From positions 5,908,350 to 5,972,349 of the forward strand of contig CM040452.1 of NCBI GenBank assembly GCA_022749755.1: a stretch of 64,000 nucleotides of DNA, given 5' to 3'. Origin of the DNA: Azadirachta indica. Taxonomy: Eukaryota > Streptophyta > Magnoliopsida > Sapindales > Meliaceae. The notes beneath the pieces were generated by a model. The model saw only the letters and a program-made list of their open reading frames with translations. It ran no database searches and was not told the origin of the DNA. Positions 46,131 to 55,931 of this stretch are shown here, piece by piece (position 1 is the first letter of the stretch; every line of letters begins with the position of its first letter). Both the position numbers and the translations under genes were made by a program.

Positions 46131-48810
46131 ATGTAAGGAATGAAAAAGCTATATTAATTGATGTACACTAAAGAAAAGAGAAAAAAAAAAGAAAATTAGA
46201 AAAAGAGATTAAATATGCATAGCCTTAATTTTACTAAGTAACTGGGAATTTCGCCTAGCTCAGTAATGAGCGCTCGCATCAAAAGGCAAAATAAAGCTAA
46301 AACATAAAAGGAATTGTGCTTTGAAAAGAAAAGAAAGTGAAAGTAAATAAGTAATAGTAAGACATATTATTGAGCAAAATTTAAAAGGGCATGATGAAAG
46401 CATATATATGAAGTTCTTAAAACTTTGATGTATCTTTTATCCATTCTTTCTTATAATTGTCTTACCCATTAGCTTCATTACAACCTAGAAGGAAAGCTTT
46501 ATATTGATCTTGCGTGTTGTTTAATTAGTCTATATCTATATTCATAGAAGTCGAGTTAATAGTATTTCCTTCATGACATCACCATTATTATATCATAGTA
46601 TTGTTTTCCTATTAAAAGTTTAAATATAATGCTTGTCTTACATACTTTTGTATGTTAACCCAAATTTCGAGTATATTTGTTTGAAAGTAACTATCTTGGT
46701 GAGATTTGGAGTTCTGAATTTTTATGCATGTTATACTTTGATAATGTGAAAGATGAAATGATAGATGATGATCAATTTATTACTGTCACACACTATATAT
46801 AAGCATATCTTATGAAGTATTGTTACTACTTGCATAATTGAGTGACTGAGTTTATATTTTATCATATTCTTATTGGCCATGAAACCGTTAACTAAGGAAG
46901 CTAGTTTAGTATACAAATTGTATTTTTTTTTTTTGGAAGCTTTTGATATACTATGTTCATTATTTGGTTTATGCTTTCTTGTTTTTATGTTCTTGAGAAT
47001 AAACAAATGTTTAAGTTTGGGGGTATTTTATAAGTAAGTATTTACTCACTAATCATCATCCTTCAGACTTAAATATCTGGGAAAATCCTCAAACCCTGAA
47101 ATTATTTAACAAATCTCTATTGTAATGTGCGAAAAGGTGGAAAAACAAGAAAGACATGAAATCAAAGACGAAAATGCAAAAGAATGAGGGCTAAAATGCA
47201 AGAGCATCAAAATGAGGGCCAAAATGCAAGAGAATAGGACCTAAATGCAAAAGAATAAAAGCAGGGTGACAAAAAGCATGGCACGCCCGTGACATGCTAT
47301 CATACAAGCCCTATGCTACCTTACATTGCCAATAAATTAAGCCAAAAAGACCAGGCTAGGTCCAAATTTTTAATTTGAAACTCGTGTATATTACAAGCCC
47401 AAGTAAAAAACTAGGTCCCCAAATTTTAACTATATATATATATATATATATAAACGGATTTGGGTCGCATTTTTTTAAACCAACCTAAATTTGAATATTT
47501 CTTATAATTTAAATCCAGGTTCTAAACCCCAAATTTGAAATGTAGTTTGGCCCAAGCCCAGTCCGGACAACATATAACCAAGGCCCGAGCCTAAGCCAAC
47601 TTCTAAAACAATTTTCTAGGTTTGGGCTGTGCTTTTGAAAACCCGGCCCGAACTCAAAAAATTACCCACCCTAATTGCCAAGAAAGAGGTACATGCCACT
47701 AACATTAATTTTCTTACACGTGCCTTCTGCGACTCAGATGGCATCCTTATTAGATCAAGTTTGAATAGCTGGATTTTGCTAAAATTGTAGAGTTTTGTAT
47801 TTTTCTCACGGGCAACCACTTCTAAGTATAAAAGAGGGTTTCTAGACTGAGAAAATAAAAACTAAAGATGGGCTAAATTTTCTAGAGAAAGAGGCTTGGA
47901 GTTCAATAATTTCTTAAAGTTCTTGGTAGATTCTTGAAGCATTGGAGTTCAACATCTCTCAATCTAAGTTTTCTCTCATCCTTCATTTTATTTCTTGAAA
48001 TTTATATTTTTTAATTTTTTTTTTACTATATTTATATTTAATGAAATTTTCTATATTGTACTTAATTTTATATTCTAGAGACTTAATGTAGCTTATTTGA
48101 ACTATATTTTAATATATTTTAATGTTATTAATGTTTGTGGTTCATTCACTTGTGTTTATCCTTATTCGTAATACTTTCAATTTGTTGTTTGGATAGTTGA
48201 TTAATTTGTATGAATCGGTTAATATTTAGAAGAGTTTAATTTATTCACCAGAATAATAAAACACAATTTAGATTTTTAAAAGTTCGAGAGAACATAGGAT
48301 CTAGATAGTCATATTAACTTTTAAAATTACAAGATACCGAGAGTTAGTTAAATTTTGAATAGTTAATAACAAGTTAAATTTAATGTACGTTTAATTGAAC
48401 AAATCATACAGGGATATCAACTTAGATTAGGCATACGATCGCGTTCAATGCTCAAGAGAGGAAATTATATCAGTTTAGAACGTATGACTAGTTAATTGAA
48501 TCAGAATGCATTAACAATTACCAATTAAGAGAAACATAGGAAAATTTGAGTGAAGTTAGGACCCTAAAACTATTATCATAGAAATTTCAATATCTTTTAA
48601 TTTAGTTTGTTGTTTAATTATGTTTTTATACTTAAATTTGTTTCATGAAATTAGGTGGCCTAAATAAAATCAAGTTACCATAACCATAGTACTTAGCTTT
48701 AATTCAAAAATTCAATCCAAATTAGATGATAATCTTACTTATCACTTTATTACTTATCATAAACCATTTGCTTACAATCGGACACACACACGTTAATGTT
48801 GTTGCTATCA
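46131..48810 (+). mobile_element. Gypsy-2 remnant (right)
   Basis: Untranslated region 46131-47027 ending in the purine tract aagtttgggggta, then 3' LTR about 47028-48810 (ends gttgctatca), then copia-1 gag again. No gag, pol or 5' LTR. The small ORFs 46731-47006 and 47616-47819 lie in non-coding parts. Confidence 0.7.
47028..48810 (+). repeat. Gypsy-2 3' LTR (right)
   Basis: About 1.78 kb, with repeated aaaatgcaa(a/g)ag(a/c) units at about 47160-47260 and a TA run at about 47431-47452. It shares the general layout of the gypsy-1 LTR (cacaatttagat..., gggatatcaacttag) at lower similarity, so the two elements are related families. Confidence 0.68.
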
Positions 48811-49021
48811 TCTTTGCCTTTAAATCTTTCAACTTCAATCCCTCTAACTCTGTTCTTTGTGCGTCTGTGGGTCCCACTCCATCAACAAGTATTGCTACAC
48901 CATTTTCAACAACATGCCAATACTCATTAGACCTTAAGAAGTTCTCCATTAACATGCTCGAGTGGTCATAGTGACCATCAAACCGTGGAATGGTTGGTTG
49001 CACAAAATTTTCAGAAGCCAT
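48811..49021 (-). pseudogene. Copia-1 gag N-terminus
   Basis: ATG at 49021 begins MASENFVQPTIPRFDGHYDH, then MLMENFLRSNEYWHVVENG and LEGLKLKDLKAK, a classic copia gag start (UBN2/DUF4219 type). It is truncated by gypsy-2 after LKDLKAK. No LTR or primer site lies upstream: DUF247 begins about 24 bp beyond the ATG, so the 5' LTR is lost. Confidence 0.88.
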
Positions 49022-49044
49022 TTATGCACTATTTGGTTGCACAA

Positions 49045-49819
49045 AATTGTCAAAAAATCTGATTCCATTCTTCATTCTTGAGGATTTCTTTTGGAAATCC
49101 AATGTATCCTCCCATAGAGATGAGAGAATTTTAGTGCTTAGGATTGTTCATAAGTTTTCCATAGAATTTTGGGGTTTCTTAGGGATAGAGGATAATTTGG
49201 ATGAGGAAAATTATTCTAGAGTTGAACATGTTGTTGATTTCTTAAGAACTTGTATTGTGCCATCTTATTTACCTGCGCAAAGGAGACGGAAAATTCTGAC
49301 TACAACCAATGTCACAAATCTACACCAGGCTAGAGTAAGATTTGAATTGGAATCAAACAAAAACTTATTGGAAATCAGATTTCATAATGGGGTATTTGAA
49401 ATTCCACAGATAAAAAAACGTAGCCCGATGGGATTTTTGCTTAGAAATACGTTGGCCTTTGAGCAATGCTATTACTATGATTATCAAATAAATGATTATA
49501 GTGTGATAATCAATCATCTTGTGAACTCTTCCAAGTTTGTGGAATTGCTTGTTCAAATTGGGATTATCGAAAATCGGCTAAGAAATAATGAAGTTGTATA
49601 AGCTCTTTTTCACAACCTTGTTGAACAAACTACTATTTCTACTATTTTCTTCTTGTTGAAGACCTGAATAGATATTGCAGAACTCCTTGGCACAAGTGGA
49701 AGGTGACATTCAGACAAAATTATTTCAACAATCCGTGGGCTACCGTTTCTGTTGTTGCTGCCGTTATTCGTCTCACACTTACTTTCACACAAGCTATATG
49801 TTCTATTCAATCCTTGTAA
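49045..49819 (+). pseudogene. DUF247 protein gene, 3' fragment (right arm)
   Basis: Longest surviving 3' piece. It begins at IPFFILEDFFWK (family LLENQLPFFILEDL motif) and continues VEHVVDFLRTCIVPSYLP, FHNGVFEIPQIK, LRNTLAFEQCYYYDY and GIIENRLRNNEVV, then TAA. It later shows NPWATVSVVAAVI with the C-terminal hydrophobic segment LTLTFTQAICSI, ending TAA at 49817-49819. Residues matching 54885-55215 of the third copy are missing between this and the 5' fragment at 30541-30728. Confidence 0.9.
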
Positions 49820-50695
49820 AGGTCACTGCTACTTCAAATCTTATGCTTGGGTTTTAATTACTATCATTTCTTCCTCTCCGTTACCATATGACCGAAGGAA
49901 AAGAGAAAATTGGGGCAAGAACATATCTCAAGTGGAAGGAATTTTGTTACCTTGACTAGTCAGTTGATCTGAAAAACAGATCAACAAAATTCTAAGGCAA
50001 ACACGAAACATGCGTGTAGTTATCCATGTAGAAGAATATGTCTCAATTGGGAAGAACTTTGTTACTTCAACTTGCCGCTAGCCCGTTGTTACAATAGCTA
50101 TTTCGCGATGTTAAAGTATCTTGGTAAATTATAAAAATCTTTTTTTTTCTCTCAGTCGTGACTTCTGTTAGATAATGTTAAGGGGGTAATTGTTAATAAA
50201 AACAAAGATTTCAGCTAAGTGTTGTTTCGTCAAACCTCAGGGGAGGTACCTGGAACCACCCTTTACTTAAAAAGCTTTTTGAGGGAGACAAAGAGGCAGC
50301 TGTCACAGCTCACTCTCACTCCGGCATTAATTTAAGAGTATGTGCGGTCAAATTAGCTTGTGGTTGATTCTTATCGGTTTGGTTGAAAATGAAACCCCAC
50401 TGATATATTTATATATCAAAATTGTGATAGCGGTCAAATTAGCTTACAAGCAAAAATTATAATTTAACATTAAATTCAACATTTTGCTTTCTTTTGATAA
50501 ACGCAAAGAAAAACAAGCTGCATTATAGATGATAATGCGTATGATTACGCCTGAGTTTTTGGCCGTTTATTTGTTTCTTTTTTCATTAGTCAAACAAGAA
50601 AACACAAGTTGGTTCTTGACCGTATTTAACATCATATTTTATTTCAACAGTTCAAAAAATTAGAAGTCAGAATTAAAAATAATTTAATTTAGATG
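49820..50695 (+). other. Upstream region of the right P450
   Basis: Non-coding; inverted match to 800-1669. Includes the conserved block at about 50190-50335. Confidence 0.6.
50190..50335 (+). repeat. Conserved upstream block, copy 3 of 3
   Basis: Matches 1139-1262 (inverted) closely and 27575-27700 less closely. Confidence 0.6.
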
Positions 50696-50706
50696 TTAAA
50701 TATACC
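50694..50706 (+). promoter_or_regulatory. Putative TATA box of the right P450
   Basis: tgttaaatatacc about 65-75 bp before the ATG, the same as in the spacer P450. Confidence 0.55.
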
Positions 50707-50770
50707 AGTCAGAGTGAGTGAAGGTTGTGGAATTAAAATCTGTCTTTCTCTCAATCGGTAATTAAGCAGT

Positions 50771-52734
50771 ATGGAGGACCAACTTCCCACCTTTCCGGTC
50801 ATTCTCAGCTTCCTGCTTTTCGTTTTCATGATATGGAAGAAATCCAAAAGCAATCAATCAACTTTAAATCTGCCTCCAGGACCATGGAAACTACCTGTAC
50901 TAGGAAATATGCACCAGCTTGTTGGCTCTCATCCCCATCGCCGCCTGAGAGAGTTGGCCATGAAACATGGTCCCGTGATGCACCTTAAACTCGGAGAAGT
51001 ATCAAGCTTTGTCATTTCTTCGGCGGAAGCTTCCAGGGAAGTTCTGAAAACCCAAGATCTCAATTTTGCTCAAAGGCCCCCTCTCCTTGCTGCAAAAATC
51101 ATATGTGACAACTATTCAAACATTGCTTTTGCACCATATGGAGACTATTGGAGACAACTGCGAAAAATTTGCACATTAGAGCTGCTTAGTGCAAAACGCG
51201 TGCAATCATACCGATCAATCAGAAAAGAAGAGATTTCGAGTTTCATTACATCTATTTCTTCGAAGTCGGGCTCCTCGATCAACTTTACTAAGATGATATT
51301 TTCATTGACAAATGACATCACTGCAAGAGCGGCCTTTGGTGGGAGATGCGAAGACAATGAAAAATTTAAACAAACTTTCCAGAAAATGATAAAGCTAGGA
51401 TCAGGTTTTTGCCTTGCCGATCTATTCCCTTCAGTAAAATTGCTCGAGGTGCTCAGTGGGATCAAGTTTGAGCTAGAGAAGTTAGTAAAAGAAGTAGATA
51501 AGATTTTTGAAAAGATCATCAATGAGCATAGATCAACAATGCAAAGACAGACCGGTGAGGGTGAACCAGAAGATATTGTAGATGTTCTTTTACGTGTTCA
51601 GGAACAAGGTGACCTCGAATTTCCCTTAACGGATAATAACATCAAATCAGTTGTCTTGGTGAGTTTACTGTTTCAAATAGATATTCTTTATATGTTCACG
51701 GACGATCACTTTGCATTTTCATTGCACTCCTAGATCAACTAGTTCCAGCTTTAAGATTTCAATAGGCTCGTTATTTATGCTTAATAGGAAAAGTCATCAC
51801 ATAAGAGATGTCCCAAACATCCATAGCATTTTATTAAAAAAAATACTGATTTCTTCTTTTTGGTTAAAGAAATAGCTTTCTTCCAATATTCTCTCCATTT
51901 CTCTCACTTTCCTTACAACCAATGCTAAATTTCAAAGAGACTCTTTACAACCCTTTCTTAATTTTATGTTAAAGAGTGATGTTTTGAAGCTACATCAATC
52001 TTCGTTGATAAAGTTCAATAGTATGCAAAAACCAGCATTTGTATGATTCAGAAACTTGGATTTTCATTTCTTTATAAATTTATAAATGATTTTTTGTACC
52101 TCTGTTTCAGGATTTGTTTGTCGGTGGAACTGAGACATCGTCCACAACTATGGAATGGGCAATGGCAGAAATACTAAAGAACCCAAGAGTGATGGAAAAG
52201 GTACAAACAGAGGTGCGAAAAGTTTTTGACAAGAAGGGAAATGTTGATGAAATCGGCCTTGACCAGTTACAGTATTTAAAATTAGTCATCAAAGAAACTT
52301 TGAGGCTACACCCTCCCCTTCCTTTCCTGCTTCCCAGAGAATGTAGAGAAAGATGTAAGATTTTCGGATATGACATACCTAAGGGATCCAAAGTCATTAT
52401 CAATGCATGGGCAATTGCAAGAGATCCCAACAACTGGACTGAAGCTGAGAGCTTCTATCCGGAAAGATTCCTTGATAGTTCCATTGATTTCAAAGGAACT
52501 GATTATGAGTTTACCCCATTTGGTGCTGGAAGGAGGGTCTGTCCTGGTATGACTTTTGGTCTAGCTAATGTTGAGTTGTCACTCGCGCAGTTGCTCTATC
52601 ATTTCAACTGGAAACTCCCAAATGGAATAAAGAACAATGAGCTGGACATGACTGAGGATTTTGGTGCAGCAATAACACGAAGAAATCATTTGTATCTAGT
52701 TCCTACTCCTTACTGTAACTCCAAACTGGTCTAG
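50771..52734 (+). CDS. CYP71D-like cytochrome P450 (right copy), intact
   Basis: Exon 1 is 50771-51658 and exon 2 is 52111-52734, with a 452 bp intron (gtgag...tttcag); 503 residues, collinear with the spacer gene. It has an N-terminal membrane anchor (residues 9-22), PPGPW hinge (35-39), I-helix GGTETS (about 301-306; the usual first Ala is Gly, which the family tolerates), K-helix ETLR (358-361), PERF (413-416) and heme motif [10 protein letters not shown] with Cys 440. The open frame continues past the donor for 24 codons into the intron, so an unspliced reading would mis-end. It is the terminal gene of the right arm, and its left-arm partner is the pseudogene at 16-800. Probable ER monooxygenase of specialised metabolism; substrate unknown. 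Confidence 0.95.
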
Positions 52735-53215
52735 ATGATTTACATCTCATGTATTGAAACAAAACTTAATAAGTCCTACTCTGTCATATTTATATTTCCT
52801 TTTCCTTAAGTTCCTTATGTAAAATAATTTGTAATATATCCTATGTGAAGTATATACATGTTACTATTATTTGTGGAGTCTGAACATTAAAAGTTTGATC
52901 GTCATTGTTATCATATTTTAGTTAGGCACTGATATCTACTTTGATAATAAAATCTTAGTTAAGTAGTGCAAAATTTTCTAGATAAAAGAATTTCTCTATG
53001 AAAAATGAAGTATTTGTTAAAAAATAAAGACATTTGAAATTTTTTAGAACTAGTTTTTCATAGACTACTTACCTGTAATAAGATGGGGTTGAAGTTAATT
53101 TTATGGGAACCAAACTAGATATTAGAGCAAAATTAATTCTCGAAGTTCAGAGAGACAGAGGATGAGTTTTATATTTCCCCATTAGACTTCCCTTACCCTG
53201 CCTCATTTTTGTTTA
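52735..53215 (+). other. P450 3' flank and start of block A (third unit)
   Basis: Matches the 3' flank of the spacer P450 and then block A (ctagtttttcatagactacttacctgtaataag). It lacks element B, so it shows the state before that insertion. Confidence 0.65.
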
Positions 53216-54240
53216 GGGTATTTGCAGAGCTTCGATTTCTTGTATGTTTTCTATGCTATTTGCAGAGCTAGGAACCAGTTGAGGTCTGATAATGTTCCTC
53301 TATCTTTTAGAGGTCTTCAGTCGTATGTTTTGGTGCATATCAAATACTTGGCAAAGTTTTGCCCAGATTTTGTTAATACTTGGCTTGAAAGCGATTTGCT
53401 TTTGGTCATTCATCTCCTTCTTAAGAAGTCTCTTCTGCCTCCTTGGTCGCTGCATAATTGGTGGATTAATTGTCGTTTATTGCTTTCAAAGATGAATTTT
53501 TGGTGTTCTCTTTTTTTTAAAGAAATTGACTTTGTGGTAGATACGGGGTGAATGTAGGTCTGCATTGTTTTCTTATTGGTGGTCCTCTTACCTTCCTTTA
53601 ATTGGTAGTTTGCTTGTTCATGATGCTAATGGCTTTCCTTGTTACCATTTTAATTAAGGTTTTCGAGTGTTCCTCTTCTTGTTTTATGGTGTCATTGAAG
53701 GGTAAAGTGCATTATGTCCTTCAATTGTATTTTTCCTTCTTATATTTATCTTTCATAAATGGACCTTGTTAGACAAGGTTTTATGGAAAAAATAAATAAA
53801 TTCCTAATGTTACACACAATTATGATAATTGTTACATGGCCCATAACATTAATAGTCATGCAAAATCCATGTCTGATTCGTGGGATTTACGACTGACTAA
53901 GGGGTCCTTTTGTTCCCACGCTGACTAATTTAGGAGTAAAATGGTAAAAGCATCGTTTTTTTAATTATCTCAAGGAACAGTAGGATGTAATTAGATATTT
54001 TTAAATTGTAGTGAAATAATGGATAATTAGCTCAAACATAAGGGGGTTTTATAGCATTTTCCTTCAGAATATATTAGATCTCGAAGTTCTCGGGATAGCA
54101 GTTCTTTCTTTACTAAAGACAGCTTCTCTGGACACTGGATATGTTACAACTATAAGTTATTTTTTCAATAAAAGTTTTAATAAGATTTCTGCTTGAATAT
54201 CATCGGATATTTAGTTAAATATTAGTAGATTTGTAATATT
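53216..54240 (+). other. Insertion splitting block A of the third unit
   Basis: About 1 kb absent from both arms. It holds an ORF at 53222-53551 (109 residues; AICRARNQLRSDN resembles the 'ARN' region before RNase H in plant LINE proteins), then GT- and T-rich sequence. This may be an old LINE fragment, but the match is weak and no poly(A) tail or target duplication is clear. Confidence 0.35.
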
Positions 54241-54695
54241 AGGAAAAAAAAAAAAATAGACAAACTCATATTGCTCTGCCATCCAAAGCAAGAAAATACC
54301 AAGTCCTCGGAATAATAATTTATGACCGCATTAATTAAGTCTTTCTTTCAATAGTATAATATACATTTTTTTCAAAGATAATAAAATAAAATATATTAAA
54401 ATATTTATTTAGGCAAGGTCTCGACTTGTTTGTATCGTTTTCTTCTGATATAAAGTCGTAAAAATTTATGAATCTTACTGCACGAAATATTTTTAATACA
54501 ACGAAACCAAGATGGTCTATAATTCATATATTCAAGTAGCCATCACATAAGCAACTTGTTTTCACAAGTGACTGAGGTTAGCTGGCACAATATTGCTAAA
54601 AAGTCAAAATAGAAATTGATAAATTTCTCTAATCTGACTTTTCAATTAGAAAAAATGTGATCACTTTCATCATTGAAATTTCGTCCTAGCAGGAG
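54241..54695 (+). other. End of block A and DUF247 upstream region (third unit)
   Basis: Resumes homology with 30090-30540 (aatttatgaccgcattaattaag, gaaaccaagatggtctataattcatatattcaag). No gene. Confidence 0.65.
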
Positions 54696-55931
54696 GTGGA
54701 AATTGCTCCAACAGCAAGTGAAAATATGAACAGAAGCAAAGATATTTCGGATGACGTAGAAAACGTGACAGATTCTCTGAGAAGAGAGTTGGAATCTTTG
54801 CATCCTTTATGTGGCGGCAGTTCAGTCTGCAGAGTTCCAGACCGAATTCGTCAATCCATAAAAAGGCTTACACGCCTCAAATAGTTTCCATTGGCCCGCT
54901 TCACTATAAAGAACTGAAACCAATGGAAAAATTCACACGCAGGTATTTGCAACGTTTCCTTCAACGAACTGAGGTTGTAAGCCTAGAAGATTTTATTACA
55001 ATTGTGAAGGAAAGGGAAAAAATAATTCATAATTGTTATGCAGATATCATAGAACTCAATAGAGATGAATTTGTAAAAATGATTTTAGTTGATACCGCCT
55101 TCGTCTTTGAGTACTTACTGAAGTACAGTTTCATTGAAATAATTTATCCTGATGTCGAATATAATGAACCATGGATGATAATAAATGTAAATCATGATAT
55201 TTGGTTGCTAGAAAATCAGCTTCAATTCTTCATTCATGAGGATTTCTTTTGGAAACCCAATTTATGCTTCCATGGAGATGAGAGACTTTCAATGCTTAGG
55301 ATTGTTAATAAGTTTTCCATAGAATTTTGGGGTTTCTTAGTGATAGAGGATAATTTGGATGAGGAAAATTATTCTAGAGTTGAACATGTTGTTGATTTCT
55401 GAAGAACTTGTATTGTACCATCTTATTTACCTGCGCAAAGCAGACCAAAATTTCTGACTAGGCCCTCACAGATCTACGCCAGGCTGGATTAAGATCTGAA
55501 TTGGGATCAAACAAAAACTTATGGGAAATCAGATTTCATGATGGGGTATTTGAAATTCCACAGATACAAATACGTAGCCCGATGGAATTTTTGCTTAGAA
55601 ATATGCTGGCCTTTGAGCAATGCTATTACTATGATTATCCCACAAATAAATGATTATATTGTGATAATCAATGATCTTGTGAACTCTTCAAAGGATGTGG
55701 AATTTCTAGTTCAAATTGGGATTATCGAATATCGGCTAAGAAATAATGAAGTTGTATCAGCTCTTTTTCACAACCTTGTTGAACAAACTACTTTAAATAT
55801 TAGCTCAAGTGGAAGGCGACATTGAGGCAAAATTATTTCACAATCCGCGGGCTACCGTTTATGCTGTTCCTGCTGTTATTCTTCTCAAACTTACTTTCAC
55901 GCAAGCTGTATGTTCTATTCTATCCTTGTAA
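54696..55931 (+). pseudogene. DUF247 protein gene, third copy (no retrotransposon)
   Basis: Near full-length DUF247 gene but dead. The ATG used by the other copies is GTG at 54696. A frameshift near 54855 separates SSVCRVPDRIRQ from KAYTPQIVSIGPLHYKELKP. VEHVVDF is followed by TGA (TTA in the right arm) at about 55400. Further shifts lie at about 55490 and 55640. The middle has MILVDTAFVFEYLLKYSFIE and WLLENQLQFFIHEDFFW. The C-terminal hydrophobic segment VILLKLTFTQAVCSI ends at TAA 55929-55931. It has no premature TAG at the position shared by the two arms. A downstream start at 54727 would not rescue the frame. Confidence 0.9.

Larger units (their letters stand above)
28948..51658 (+). repeat. 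Right arm of a large inverted duplication
   Basis: Inverted counterpart of 1-24152. The inner edge lies inside element B, just after an inverted-terminus element (27781-28930); homology begins near an aattgaattc sequence at 28949 that mirrors gaattcaatt at about 24142. This arm is shorter mainly because gypsy-1 lost about 1.7 kb and one tandem copy of block A is absent. It keeps sequence that the left arm lost at its outer end: the copia-1 gag start and more of DUF247. Confidence 0.93.

Noticed and set aside
48726..48971. Plus-strand ORF over copia-1 gag
   Set aside because: Antisense of the gag reading frame, which has a recognisable family start on the minus strand.
1..51658. The palindrome as an assembly artefact
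   Set aside because: The arms differ by many substitutions, by a 1.7 kb deletion, a 149 bp duplication and a tandem block, so they are distinct loci. A misjoin of two haplotypes or paralogous contigs at the spacer cannot be excluded without reads.
51659..51733. Extension of P450 exon 1 through the open frame
   Set aside because: The splice donor gtgagt follows VVL, and the residues after it do not match P450s; exon 2 continues directly with [11 protein letters not shown].
54727..54884. Short functional DUF247-derived peptide starting at the downstream ATG
   Set aside because: The frame ends at a TAG after about 52 codons because of the frameshift and has no independent support.
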